This document shows, one piece after another, positions 32,701 to 45,258 of a DNA stretch of 64,000 nt; the first letter of the stretch is position 1; the number at the start of each line of letters is the position of its first letter. The DNA comes from Limnomonas spitsbergensis (Eukaryota; Chlorophyta; Chlorophyceae; Chlamydomonadales). The position numbers were made by a program, and so were the translations under genes. Location of the stretch: assembly GCA_037349105.1 (NCBI GenBank), contig JAYJMM010000039.1:1984001-2048000 (forward strand), read 5' to 3'. The notes under the pieces are model-generated. The model had not been told where the DNA came from. It worked only from the letters and a program-made list of their open reading frames with translations, and ran no database searches.

Positions 32701-34900
32701 GGGGCTTAGTGGCGGAGGAGGTCAGAGTGCGCTGGGGGGAGGGGGGACTGGAGGCAGAGGAGGTCAGAGTGTGTTGGGGGGAAGGGGACTGGTGGCGGAG
32801 GAGGTCAGAGTGTGTTGGGGGGAGGGGGACTGGTGGCGGAGGAGGTTGGAGTGCGCTGGGGGCAGGGGGGGCTGGTGGCGGAGGAGGTCAGAGTGCGCTG
32901 GCGGGAGGGGGGGCCTGGTGGCGGAGGAGGTTGGAGTGTGTTGGGGGGAGGGTGGGCTGGTGGCGGAGGAGGTCAGAGTGCGCTGGGGGGAGGGGGGGCT
33001 GGAGGCAGAGGAGGTCAGAGTGTGTTGGGGGGAGGGGGACTGGTGGCGGAGGAGGTCAGAGTGTGTTGGGGGGAGGGGAGCTGGTGGCGGAGGAGGTCGG
33101 AGTGCGCTGGGGAGAGGGGGGCTTGGTGGTGGAGGAGGTCAGACTGCGCTGGTAGGAGGGGGGCTTGGTTGCGGGGAGGTTGGAGTGCGCTGGGGGAGGG
33201 GGGGCTGGTGGCGGAGGAGGTCGGAGTGCGCTGGGGAGAGGGGGGCTTGTTGGCGGAGGAGGTCAGAGTGCGCTGAGGGGAGGGGGGACTGGAGGCGGAG
33301 GAGGTCAGAGTGTGTTGGGGGGAGGGGGACTGGTGGCGGAGGAGGTCAGAGTGTGTTGGGGGGAGGGGGACTGGTGGCGGAGGAGGTTGGAGTGCGCTGG
33401 GGGCAGGGGGGGCTGGTGGCGGAGGAGGTCAGAGTGTGTTTGGGGGAGGGGGACTGGTGGCGGAGGAGGTTGGAGTGTGTTGGGGGGAGGGTGGGCTGGT
33501 GGCGGAGGAGGTCAGAGTGTGTTGGGGGGAGGGGAGCTGGTGGCGGAGGAGGTCGGAGTGCACTGGGGAGAGGGTGGCTTGGTGGTGGAGGAGGTCATAC
33601 TGCGCTGGCGGGAGGGGGGCTTGGTTGCGGGGAGGTCGGAGTGCGCTGGGGGGAGGGGGGGCTGGAGGCAGAGGAGGTCAGAGTGTGTTATGGGGAGGGG
33701 GACTGGTGGCGGAGGAGGTCAGAGTGTGTTGGGGGGAGGGGAGCTGGTGGCGGAGGAGGTCGGAGTGCACTGGGGAGAGGGTGGCTTGGTGGTGGAGGAG
33801 GTCATACTGCGCTGGCGGGAGGGGGGCTTGGTTGCGGGGAGGTTGGAGTGCGTTGGGGGAGGGGGGGCTGGTGGCGGAGGAGGTCGGAGTGCGCTGGGGA
33901 GAGGGGGGCTTGTTGGCGGAGGAGGTCAGAGTGCGATGGAGGGAGGGGGGCTTGGTGACGGAGGAGGTCGGAGTGCGCTGAGGAGAGGGGGGCTTGGTGG
34001 CGGAGGAGACAAGAATGCGCTGGGTAGAGGGGGGCTTAGTGGCGGAGGAGGTCAGAGTGCGCTGAGGGGAGGGGGGACTGGAGGCAGAGGAGGTCAGAGT
34101 GTGTTGGGGGGAGGGGGACTGGTGGCGGAGGAGGTCAGAGTGTGTTGGGGGGAGGGGGATTGGTGGCGGAGGAGGTTGGAGTGCGCTGGGGGCAGGGGGG
34201 GCTGGTGGCGGAGGAGGTCAGAGTGCGCTGGCGGGAGGGGGGGCCTGGTGGCGGAGGAGGTCAGAGTGCGCTGGGGGGAGGGTGGGCTGGTGGCGGAGGA
34301 GGTCGGAGTGCGCTGGGGAGAGGGGGGCTTGTTGGCGGAGGAGGTCAGAGTGCGATGGGGGGAGGGGGGCTTGGTGGCGAAGGAGGTCAGAGTGCACTTG
34401 CGGGAGGTGGGACTGCTGGCGGAGGATTTCAGATTGCGTAGGGGGGAGGGAAGACAAGTGGCGGAGGAGGTCCGGGTGCGCTTCGGGGAGGGGGGCTTGG
34501 TGGCAGAGGAGGTCAGAGTGCGCTGGGGGGAAGGGGGACTGGTGGCGGAGGACTGGAGGTCAGAGTGTGGAGAAGGGGGGGGGGGCTGGTGGTGGAGGAG
34601 ATCAAAATGCGCTGGAGGGAGCGGAGACAGGTGGGGGAGGAGGTCAGAGTGCGCTGGGGGAGGGGGGGCTGGTGGCGGAGGAGGTCGGAATGCGCTGGGG
34701 GGAGGGGGGACTGCTGGCTATGCTGGCGGAAGAGGTTAAGAGTGCGTTGGGGGGAGGGGGGACAAGTGGCGGAGGAGGTCAGAGTGCGATGGGGGTGGGG
34801 GGACTCCTAGCGGAGGAGGTAAGGGTGCGTTGTGGAGAGGGGGGACTGGTGGCTGAGGAGGTGAGAGTGTGCTGTGGAGAGGGGGGACAGCTCTGACCAT
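29735..34900 (+). repeat. G-rich minisatellite of about 42 bp, about 120 units, with higher-order repeats
   Basis: Units contain GGTGGCGGAGGAGGTCAGAG, TGCGCTGGGG and a run of 4-8 G. A diagnostic unit (GGAGGAGACAGGAGTGCG-type) recurs at about 29877, 30627, 31294, 31961, 32670 and 33996, giving a higher-order period of about 667-750 bp. All long open frames here (Gly/Arg/Trp-rich) follow from the composition. The G-runs lie on the plus strand only. Confidence 0.93.
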
Positions 34901-34924
34901 GGCATGACCTGATACTGAAACATG

Positions 34925-35840
34925 GTAAGAAGCCGCACATACATGGGACTGCGCACAGCGGGGCCGCTAGCACACATTCATGGGACTGCAAACAGCGGGG
35001 CCGTTAGCACACATGCATGGGACTGCAAACAGCGGGGCCGCTAGCACACATACATGGGATTGCAAACAGCGGGACCGCTAGCACACATACATGGAGATGC
35101 AAACAGCGGGGCAGCCACCACACATACATGGGACTACGCACAACGGGGCCGCTAGCACACATACATGGGACTGCAAACAGCGGGGCCGTTAGCACACATA
35201 TATGGAACTGCAAACAGCAAGGCAGCCACCACACATACATGGGACTACGCACAACGGGTCCGCTAGCACACATACATGGGACTGCAAACAGCGGGGCCGG
35301 TAGCGCACATACATGGGACTGCAAACAGCGGGGCCGCTAGCACACATACATGGGATTGCAAACAGCGGGACCGCTAGCACACATACATGGAGATGCAAAC
35401 AGCGGGGCAGCCACCACACATACATGGGACTACGCACAACGGGGCCGCTAGCACACATACATGGGACTGCAACAACGGGGCCGCTAGCACACATACATGG
35501 AACTGCAAACAGTAAGGCAGCCACCACACATACATGGGACTACGCACAACGGGTCCGCTAGCACACATACATGGGACTGCAAACAGCGGGGCCGGTAGCG
35601 CACATACATGGGACTGCGCACAATGGGGCCGGTAGCGCACATACATGGGACTGCGCACATCGGGGTCGCTAGCACACATACATGGGTATGCGCACAGCGG
35701 GGCCGCTAGCGCACATACATGGGACTGCGCACAACGGGGCTGCTAGCACACATACATGGGACTGCAAACAGCGGGGCCGCTAGCGCACATACATGGGAAT
35801 GCGCACAATGGGGCCGCTAGCGCACATACATGGGACTGTG
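34925..35840 (+). repeat. 37-bp minisatellite, about 25 units
   Basis: Units contain ATGGGACTGCAAACAGCGGG and GCCGCTAGCACACATAC. Blocks of about 296 bp (eight units) are repeated almost exactly (35017 and 35313 onwards). Confidence 0.92.
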
Positions 35841-35844
35841 GTAT

Positions 35845-38060
35845 GAGGTTGAGCGGTAGGAGCATGAGCGGTAAGAGCAAGGGCTGGAGGAGCAGGAGCG
35901 GAGGAGCAAGAGCGGCATGAGCATCAACGGTATGAGCAGGAGTGGGAGGAGCAGTAGGAGTAGGAGCGGTTTAAGTAGGAGCGGTAGTGGCAAGAGCAGG
36001 AGCGGGAGGAGAAGGACTGGCAGGAGCATGAGTGGCATATGCATGAGCGGTAGGAGCAAGAGCAGTCTCAGCGGTAGGAGCAGAAGCGGTAAGAGCATTA
36101 GCGGTTGGGGCAGGTGCGGTAGGAGCATGAGCGGTAGGAGCATGAGTGGCAAGACATCAGGGGTATGAGCATGAGCTTCATGAGCGGTAGGAGCAGTAGG
36201 AGTAGAAGCGGTAGGAGCAGGAGCAGGGGCAATAGGAGCATGAGCGGTATGAGGTGGAGCGGTAGGAGCAGGAGCAGTAGGAGCATGAGCGGTAAGAGCA
36301 AGGGCTGGAGGAGCAGGAGCTGAGGAGCATCAGCGGTATAAGTAGGAGTGGGAGGAGCAGTACGAGTATGAGTGGTATAAGTAGGAGCGGTAGTGGCAAG
36401 AGCAAGAACAGAGGAGAAGGAGTGGTAGGATCATGTGTGGTATATGCATGAGCCGTAAGATCAAGAGCAGTCTGAGCGGTATGAGCAGAAGCGGTAAGAG
36501 CATTAGCGGTTGGGGCAGGTGCGGTAGAAGCATGAGCGGTAAGAGCATGAGTGGCAAGACATCAGGGGTAGGAGCATGAGCGTCATGAACGGTAAGAGCA
36601 GGAGGAGGAGGAGCATGGGCAGTAGGAGCATGAGCCGTATGAGGTGGAACGGTGGGAGCATGAGCGGTATGAGCCTGACCAGTTAGCGCAAGGGCTGGAG
36701 GAGCAAGAGCGGAGGAGCATGAGCGGCAAGAGCATCAGCGGTATGAGCAGGAGAGGAAGGAGCAGTAGGAGTAGGAGCGATTTAAGTAGGAGCGGTGGTG
36801 GCAAGAACAGGAGCGGGAGGAGAAGGACTGACAGGAGCATGTGTGGCATATGCATGAGCGGTAGGATCAAGAGCAGTCTGAGTGGTAGGGACAGAAGCGG
36901 TAAGAACATTAGCGGTTGGGGCAGGTGCGGTAGGAGCATGAGCGGTAGGAGCATGAGTGGCAAGACATCAGGGGTAGGAGCGTGAGCGTCATGAGCGGTA
37001 GGAGTAGAAGCGGTAGGAGCAGAAGCAGGGGCAGCAGGAGCATGAGCGGTATGAGGTGGAGCGGTAGGAGCATGAGCGGTAAGAGCAAGGGCTGGAGGAG
37101 CAGGAACATGAGTATGTGGTAGGAGCAGGAGCAGTTTGAGTAGGAACGGTAAGAACATGAAGGGTAACGGCGGTAAAAGCGGTAGGAGCAGAAGCAGGGG
37201 CAGCAGGAGCATGAGCGGTATGAGGTGGAGCGGTAGGAGCATGAGCGGTAGGAGCATGAGCGGTAAGAGCAAGGGCTGGAGGAGCAGGAACATGAGTATG
37301 TGGTAGGAGCAGGAGCAGTTTGAGTAGGAACGGTAAGAACATGAATGGTAACGGCGGTAAAAGCAGGTGCGGGAGGAGCGGGAACGGTAGGAGCATGAGC
37401 GGTAGATGCATGAGCGGTAAGATCAAGGGTTGGAAGAGTAGGAGCGGCATGAGAAGGAACGACATGAGCATGGTGGTAGAGGCAGAAGCATGAGCGGCAT
37501 GAGCATACGTGGTAGGAGCATGAGCGGTAGAAGTATGAGCGTATGAGCGTGAGTACTAGGAGATGTAGGGATGGGAGCGGTATGAGAAGGAACGGTAGGA
37601 GTAGGAACGGTAAGAGCAAGAGCGGTAAAAGCAAGAGCGGGAGGAGCATGAGCGGTATGAGCATGAGCGGTATGAGCATGAGCGGTATGAGCATGAAAAG
37701 GGAGGAGCAAGATCAGAAAGAGCAGGATCGGTAGGAGTAAGAGCGGGAAGAGCAGAAGTTGTAGGAGAAGGAACGGTAAGAGCGAGAGCGGGAGAAGCAT
37801 GAACGGAAGTAGACTGAGCGGCAGGAGCTGGAGCGGCAAGAGCATCAGCGGTAAGAGCATGAGAGGGAGGAGCAGTAGGAGTGGGAGCGGTATAAGTTGG
37901 AGCGGTAGTAGGAGGTGCAGGAGCGGGAGAAGGAATAGTAGGAATATGAGTGGTATATGCATAAGCGGTAGGAGCAAGAGCATGAGCGGTATGAACATAA
38001 GCGGTAAGAGTAGGAGCGGCAGAGGCAGGTGCGGTCGGAGCATGAGTGGTAGGACATCAG
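35845..38060 (+). repeat. Variable GGTAGGAGCATGAGC-type satellite
   Basis: Irregular repeats of AGCGGTAGGAGCATGAGCGG with insertions in steps of three. The minus strand therefore gives long Leu/Pro/Ser-rich open frames. Larger duplicated blocks are visible (for example about 36960-37170 and 37180-37350). Confidence 0.88.
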
Positions 38061-38067
38061 GAGTAGG

Positions 38068-38450
38068 AGGGTCTGAACCATGGGTCTGAACCAAGGGTCT
38101 GAACCATGGGTCTGAACCAAGGGTCTGAACCAAGGGTCTGAACCATGGGTCTGAACCAAGGGTCTGAACCAAGGGTCTGAACTAAGGGTCTGAACCAAGG
38201 GTCTGAACCAAGGGTCTGAACCATGGGTCTGAACCAAGGGTCTGAACCAAGGGTCTGAACCAAGGGTTTGAACCATGGGTCTGAACCAAGGGTCTGAACC
38301 AAGGGTCTGAACCAAGGGTCTGAACCATGGGTCTGAACCAAGGGTCTGAACCAAGGGTCTGAACCATGGGTCTGAACCTAGGGTCTGAACCAAGGGTACG
38401 AACCAAGGGTATGAACCATGGGTACGAACCATGGGTACGAACCATGGGTC
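38068..38450. repeat. 13-bp minisatellite TCTGAACCAAGGG, about 28 copies
   Basis: Units alternate AACCAAGGG and AACCATGGG. The minus strand is open in all three frames with the same 13-residue cycle (GSDPWFRPLVQTL). It is the same length class as the TspO intron 3 array but unrelated in sequence. Confidence 0.92.
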
Positions 38451-38584
38451 TCCTTGCGCCATCTATCACTTGTTCGTCCACGCGTCATCTTCTTCATTAT
38501 CCGAGCTCTCATGTCGGTACTTGCGTCAAACTCTCCTAGAAATTGGGAGGATAAGGGTTCGTCAGGGGGTAAGGGTTTGTCGGG

Positions 38585-38830
38585 GAAACCTGATTTGCAT
38601 GAATACATGCAAGGGTACATGCATGCATGAATGGGTCGCATGCATGGGTACATATAAGAGGTGCACGTAAGGGCTACATGCTGACATGGTGCATGCATGA
38701 ATGCAAGGGTACATGCATGCATGGGTTGCATGTAAGGGGTAGCAGAAAAGGGATGCATGCAAGGGTACAAACATGCATGGACTGCATGCATGAAGGGAAC
38801 AAGCAAGGTTACATGCAAGCAGAGTGCAAA
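38585..38830. repeat. GCATGCATG-rich degenerate repeats
   Basis: Irregular repeats of ACATGCATGCATG and CAAGGGTACATGCA. No coding sense. Confidence 0.65.
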
Positions 38831-40281
38831 CCCTAAAATGCGTGGCATGTCATGGTAAGGTATGTATGTCACCATACTGAGGAGGCTGATGTGATTTAAA
38901 TAACTCCAGGAGGTAGAAGGTTGTGGGAGCTTGGAAGAAAGAAGTTTGCATTCAAGATCATCAAGTCATCACTCATCATGTCATGACTCTCATGAGAAAT
39001 AAACGTGTTGGGAACGGCCCGTACAATACGGTATTGACAAATGCATATGTCATGTGCCTGCCAGTGAGGCATATGCAGATCGTGAACATACGGTGGCTTG
39101 GTCGTTGAAGAGAAGAGGTCCACATCTAATGATCAAAACATGAGCCCAGATTATTGGCGGTCGGGCATGCGCTGTGATGCACATATGACAAGGCACCGTT
39201 CGTATACATGACCCGCCTCAATACATTACAACACTTAGCTTCTGAGTATGTCCACCATCCAGCGGAATGCCTGCGTTCTATCAGGGGTTTTATCAGTGAG
39301 GAAAAATGTGGGACAGGCACCACACAAAAGGTTCAAACAGAGCTTGGAATTAGAGCGGCATGGTGACGATCAGGGGTGACGAAAGGTTCAAATATTTTCG
39401 ACTTAGTGAAAACCAGTTCGGCATGCCCTTATGCCGTACATTTTATCACCGGCATGGGCAAACGCGCAGTGGTTCGTCATGAATGGACAGCTTGGGAGCT
39501 TGCAATGAAAGCATTCGTTTTATACGCATACGCACACTTCGTCTTTCATGAAGTTTGACGAGCGCTGGTCGGTTATTGCCAGCGTCTTTGACTTGCCATG
39601 AACGCGAAAAGCCTATACCCAGTTGCCCCCGAATTGCGCTTTTACAGCATCATGCGATTGTAGATCCCATTCGCTGACGCTAACACTGTGCTTCCTTCTT
39701 CGCTGCCGTTTCCCGATACTGGTATCTTGTCTGCCTTCGATCCAGCGATCCAATCCGACTGCCTTTTAGCATGTATCCCTTACAACTTGGTAAGTGGATT
39801 ACTTGACAATATGATGGATCATGAATAGTGATCTGCTTGAGAACGAGAAAACCATGGAGCATGCCTGCCAAGGAGCATGCATGCCCTAAAAATCGTAATA
39901 TGAAGCATGCCTAACGTATCGTGCATGAAGCGTACATGCTATTAAGTATGCTTGCCATGGCTTTGTGCCTGTTAACCATGCAACATGGTGGCCACAAGCG
40001 TAAGCGTACCTGACTAACTGCCATGTAACGCCAACCATGAGACAAGCACGCCATGACAACGCACGAACGTGTCATGTGGCGTGCTTGTCTACCATGTAGG
40101 GTGCCTGTTTAAATGTACCTGCCCTTCAACTTGCCTGCCTGCTATACCGACGTGCCGACATTGTATGCTTACGGTTGAAAACCTCATTGCTAACAACGGC
40201 CGCCTCAACAAGGGCCCGCCTAAAAGCATGTCTTTCCTCACCGGTGCTCCCCTCGGTGACCCCCCCCTGGCCTGCCCGCAG
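38831..40281. other. Unique part of the CACTA element; no gene recognised
   Basis: Short open frames exist (for example 38923-39108 and 39376-39558 on the plus strand), but none shows a known motif or convincing splice borders. An exon of the gene ending at 40863 could be hidden here. Confidence 0.35.
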
Positions 40282-40863
40282 CTCCAGCTGGCTGGCTGGG
40301 GCAAGCATCATGTGTCAAGGGACTGCTTCAGCTTGGAGTGGTTGTTTTCCCGGTGGAAGAGAGCTACGACCTGCCGGGACAGCTACTAGTGTTCATTGGC
40401 ATCGGCCAGGTTGCAACACTTGTGGTAAGTTTTCCTCATGACCTGCACTGCCTTGCTGACCCCTACCCATGAACTGCCATCCTGCCTTACCCTTGAACTG
40501 CCTCCTGCCCTGCCTACTGATGTCCACTACCCCAGTGCCTGACTTGCTGACCCCTTCCGTTGTTTGAAGATGGTTTCTGGGTGCCCTTCCCGCCTACCCG
40601 TATTTCATGAGCCCATATTCCATGCATTGCTCGGCAGCCATGCTTTAAATCAAGTGTTAATTTCCCAATCGCAGGCGTGGTGCACCCCCAAAACCTGGAG
40701 CAGCTTGGTCACCTTGGGCTATGACGAGATCCAGCCCCCTCAGGGGCTGGCCCAGAAGGACATTGATGAAGTGTCAAGGGAGCTGCAAGGGGTGTTGCGC
40801 CAATGGCAGTTTTGTCTTAGGCAGATTGTTCTTGAATTTGATCAATACACGTATGACAAGTGA
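40282..40863 (+). CDS. Putative two-exon 3' end of a gene carried by the CACTA element
   Basis: Exon 40282-40424 starts after CCCGCAG (or after GCTTCAG at 40332) and ends at GTG|GTAAGT. It encodes LLQLGVVVFPVEESYDLPGQ and then LLVFIGIGQVATLV. After a 250-nt intron, the exon 40675-40863 follows GCAG in the same phase (0) and encodes AWCTPKTWSSLVTLGYDEIQ, then KDIDEVSRELQGVLRQWQF, with a TGA stop at 40861-40863. Matching phase and good splice sites argue for a real gene tail. I do not recognise the family and cannot say it is a transposase. Upstream exons are not found. Confidence 0.35.
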
Positions 40864-41039
40864 ATGCTTGATATGGTCCGACAATGGTCGCTTATTTATG
40901 ATTTATTCGTTTCCTTTGCCATGCATTTCCTTGCTTGCTAGCAAGCATTCTGTCTTATATTCTGACATTATTATGGAGCACTTTCTTGAATGAGTAGTTG
41001 ATGACTGGAGGATTGAACACCTGAGGACCTCAAAGACCA

Positions 41040-41235
41040 AATGTCAAATACTGGTTTAATTATTCTACCAGCATATATTTCGTGGCCGTTGATATTGATC
41101 TAATTATTCTACCGGTATAGATCTCCTGGCCGTCAAATATTGATTTAATGTTTCAACCGGTATAGATTCCACTGCTGTCAAATATTCATTTAATTTCTAT
41201 AATCTACCGGTATAGATCTCCTGGCAATTGTTTCA
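41040..41235. repeat. About 55-bp repeats in the right subterminal zone
   Basis: Three to four units containing TCTACCGGTATAGATCTCCT and TGGCCGTCAAATATTGATTT. It lies just inside the GGTAGG-rich subterminal region. Confidence 0.65.
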
Positions 41236-41729
41236 TTGCCAATTGATTCCTCCAGCAAGCGATGAGCTAACCAGTTTATTGAAATAGCCAGCACATCATT
41301 AGTCAGCCCCACCTACATAGGGGGGTACAGCAAGCCGATCCCAATTAATACCAAAAGGAGCGCAATGAATCGGCCTAGTCTGGGCAACTCCTGGTGGACC
41401 AATCATGCTAATTGGCAGGTAAATATGGTAGCGACATTAGAGGAATCGGTAGGCCAATCTGAGCAACAAATGGTCGACCAAATGATGATAACTGGTAGGT
41501 AAATATGGTAGCGACAGTACGGCAATCGGTAGGCCAACCAGGGCAAAAATGGTAGCCAAGGAGTATCTATTTCGGTAGGTTATGGGCCTACCGAAATTTA
41601 AACCTACCAGAATGTAAATCGGTAGATGTCGCGTTTTCGGCCGATTTTAACCTACCAATTCACCTACCATAATCATTTTAGGGGCCTTGTCCAAATGATG
41701 CATTTGCCTTGAAACTGGTAGGTTTTCTG

Positions 41730-41760
41730 CCTACCAAAACAGGGGGTTTGAGTAGTAGTG
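41730..41760 (-). repeat. Right terminal inverted repeat of the CACTA element
   Basis: 31 bp ending GAGTAGTAGTG, followed by the GCG duplication at 41761-41763. It is an exact inverse of 29250-29280. Confidence 0.92.
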
Positions 41761-43991
41761 GCGATTTCAGCGTTTAGAGATCGCCAGTGATCGATCAGTC
41801 GATTTATACTGGAGTCGATCCCAGTGTTAGTTACGACAGTTAACTAAGCTACGTTTCCGACGAAACCATCTCCGTACAGAAAAAGATAAATTATACTCGG
41901 GCGCACTGAATTCAGAGACTCGAGGCCTGAGATCAGGATTGGGACATGATACCGATTTTTCTTTAGGACTTTGTAAGTTATACCAGTCGCATGCACTGTG
42001 CGAGAAGTGGACTTCCCCGGCTCCACTTATCACTCGATCACTCATCCAGCCAGCAGGCGGTGGTCGAGGTCGGTGGTGACAGGCGACGAACTCGAAGTAT
42101 AGCTTCTCACGCAGACATGCCGATCATGAGTTTAACATACCTTGCAAACTAATCTCTTAGGTCATCGTTCGAGTTGGAGCAAACCCACACAAAAGCGAGG
42201 GCGGCCTGGTCGGAGTCGTCAGGCAGAGGTGCCATTAGTGCGCAGGTGACACATATACAAATTGAGGTCTTTAGATCGCAAGTCGTAATCGGGATCACTG
42301 CTAGAAAGGCGAGTCGCTGCGATGAGGGCCCGGTCGGTGCAGACAGGGTCGCAGGCGATGCACGGCTCCGCGGCATGTGCAAGCAAGCCATCAATCGAAT
42401 CGAGTATGCACACGTAATCAAAACAAGAACGATCTTGACAGGCAAGATCGCTGCCACTCAGTCTAGCCGCAACAATGGGGGTCCCAGCGAGATTCCTGGC
42501 CTACTAGTCACATGCATGGCCATAGCCATTGCTTGCGCACTTTGCTTGAGACATCAGACCAGGCAATCAAGTGTTGCCACCCATCCATGCAGCCCCAGGC
42601 CCATACTAGAAACATGCATGGAGTGTTGCCCACCCCCCCAGACTTGCATGGCGCACTAGGACGTAGGAAACGGAGGCATGTGCAACCCACCCGATCGGCA
42701 CCCAGTTCCTTAGAGAGAAAGCTTGCTTGCTCATTTTGAGTCATTGGCAACTATGATGGAATTGGTTTGGGTATTGTGTCTTTTCTGAAAAAACATGTCC
42801 CATGTCACTCATCCCGGTGTTCAACAGGCAACATGCCAAATGGCAGGCCGCAAGGCCGTCACCAAGTTAACTGGCATACAAAATCATTGATCCAGGGCTT
42901 TTGGTCCTCTACACGTCATAGGTCATCTGTCACACGCACTTTATTAGGCAGGAATGATCCGGGGAAGGTCAAAAACCTGCAGGGAGGATATGTATCCATG
43001 GGACTGACAGCGGTGCATAGGTGCATGAGCGAGGGTTGATTGAATGAACTCCCTGCTGGTGATGCGAAGAATAATCAACTGATGAAATTGAGGATGCAAG
43101 GTGGGATCGATCATGAGCCATGCATCATCACCAGAGACACAGGGGACGGGATACGGTATTACGTTACGTTACGATACGTTACGTTACGATACGGGCCTTT
43201 GGCTCGATACGGGATTCATCACGACCCCCCCCCCCAAAAGATCTCACATTTGAGGGGGAGGTGTCCCCCCATACTGGCATGCATGGTTGCATGCCAGTCA
43301 CCCATAGCAATCTTGCATGGTTGCATGCCAGCCCCCCATGTAGCGATCTTGCATGGCCCCCAAGTAACCCCCAAGGGTCGCCATTTATGCATGCAGATGT
43401 ATCATGCAGATTGCTAGTTTATGCAGATCTAAATACTCGTCAAGGAGCTTCACTGCGGCGCACTGTATCCCTGCCAACCTGCAATGCACCGGTTGCTGAG
43501 TCTGTTAGTTATTACTAACGATGGCTGTGTCGCTGTGTGGAATGCCAGGGCGGCAATTCCACACGTACCCTTAAAGTGTGAATTTCAGTCGGTGCACCGT
43601 AGTGGACCGTGTCGATACGTTACGTTACGATACGTTACGAAACGGGATTTTAGGCCAAAACGGGCCGTATCCTGTGTCCATGATCATCACTGCACACATC
43701 TTCTGAACACGAAGACTCGATGAGTCGAAATAATGGTGTTTCGTTCCCTCTTCGTATGCCATGAGAGCACGTTTCAAACATTCGTGTCATGTGCCTGGAA
43801 CATTGCGTCACCCTCTGGTACAATCAGATGAAAAGTTATGAGGCCATTGATTCCAGCTATGGCCCATGGGGCACATGAGCCCGATCCTTGGAATGGAGAA
43901 GCCACTCCCATGCATGCAATGCGGCGGCGGGGACTTTGCGGCCAAGCCCTCTAAATTAATGGGACGCCATGCTGTGACCATCCTGGGACTG

Positions 43992-44048
43992 AGCTAGCTC
44001 ACTCAGCACTTCCACTGAGTGAGCTAGCTTGCATGCATAGCATGCAAG
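43992..44048. repeat. Two adjacent perfect hairpins
   Basis: Stem 1 is AGCTAGCTCACTCAG (43992-44006) with its exact inverse at 44015-44029 and an 8-nt loop. Stem 2 is CTTGCATGC (44028-44036) with its exact inverse at 44040-44048 around ATA. Confidence 0.8.
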
Positions 44049-45258
44049 CACACGCGCCTCAACAGCAGCATGAGTCATGATCAGACGATTGAGAGAGACG
44101 GAAATAGCCTCATCTGATCCATGGAACAAGTTGTTTGGGATTTAAAAAACACATGAACACCTACGATATGAGGGGGATGTCGATGAATTTCAGAATTTGG
44201 ACATCGACCGTGTGAGCAGTGTGCACTGCTGAACAGCAAACGCGTCTTTATGTGTAGTCACATACCAGTAAACGTGAAATATTGCGTTCTTGAATTAAGT
44301 GCTAGTGCATGCCGGTAGTTCTAGGATGAGTGCTTATTTTGTCGGCGCTCGGTTTTTTGCTACCAGTGATCATCATTTGATGCAGGCTATCTAGAAGTGC
44401 ACATCTTACTAGTCCAGAAATTCTCCATGCATTACTATGTGCTGTGTTTGGCTCCATTCACTCAAACATGCAGCATGATGGTGACGGTGGGGTCGCAGCT
44501 TCAGCCCATGTCGCGCTGTTTCCTTAACCTTCACGCCCCTGCATGCGTAATTTATTTCTTTCACCCTTGTCATTCAAGATATCGAGGCAGTCATGCATGC
44601 ATGCATGCATGTTCTTCGTATACAACATGAGTGGCATGGCATTGCATGGCATGCCCAGCTGCATGACACTATGTAGTCATGCATGTAGTCATGCATGGTT
44701 GCATGCCGAAGAGGTTGTCCCGCCAGTGGGTGATGACGGGCTGTATTGCTGTATTCCCAGCTTTCCCAGGTTTGGTCACAGTTTCAGATTCACGAATAAA
44801 TTCAGCTTGAAACTGAATGCTGCCCATGCATAATATGCCTAGGTATCTAGGCTGCTAGCCCCTACATATGGATGTGCTGAAACTCCCATTTATTAGTTGT
44901 CAACACGGCTGTTTCCTTTTATACTGGCTGCTTTAACCAGCCTGCCGTGAAGCTCCACTGTCATATGTATTTCAATTTCCAGATTTTAAGTGGCTTGCTC
45001 GGCCGATCTTGTATTGCTGGTCTAGGCTAAAGTTTAGCACATACACGGATATACCGGTATAGGTCCAGTTTAAAGTCCATGCAAAGCTTGCCCAGAGGGC
45101 AGGCCATTGGCAGATCTGTGACACGAGTCACATAAAGGCTATCTATCTGACTTTCTGTACTTACACTCTATCATAGAATGCATTGGTGCATGGTATCAAA
45201 CAGAGGTATCAGAGCAAGCCTACTGAACTATCTACATAACGAAGTGGCGCATTTACGT

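Larger units (their letters stand above)
29250..41760. mobile_element. 12.5-kb CACTA (EnSpm/CMC-like) DNA transposon
   Basis: The left end starts CACTACTACTCAAACCCCC and the right end is its exact inverse. The terminal inverted repeats are identical over 31 bp (29250-29280 and 41730-41760). Both sides are flanked by GCG (29247-29249 and 41761-41763), the 3-bp target duplication expected for CACTA elements. Subterminal zones (29273-29450 and 41395-41735) are dense in GGTAGG/CCTACC in both orientations, as in CACTA elements whose subterminal motifs bind the transposase or its accessory protein. The interior is mostly satellite DNA (29735-38450). No TNP2/EnSpm transposase domain is recognisable, so it is probably non-autonomous. 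The perfect TIRs and intact duplication point to a fairly recent insertion. Confidence 0.88.

Noticed and set aside
29736..34896. Many Gly/Arg/Trp-rich open frames, up to 524 residues
   Set aside because: G-rich satellite with few T or A positions that could form stops; located inside a transposon.
34925..35840. CRISPR-like regular repeats
   Set aside because: Units follow each other with no unique spacers, in a eukaryotic transposon.
35817..38462. Leu/Pro-rich minus frames resembling membrane proteins
   Set aside because: Composition of the GGTAGGAGC satellite, which changes length in steps of three; no start or family.
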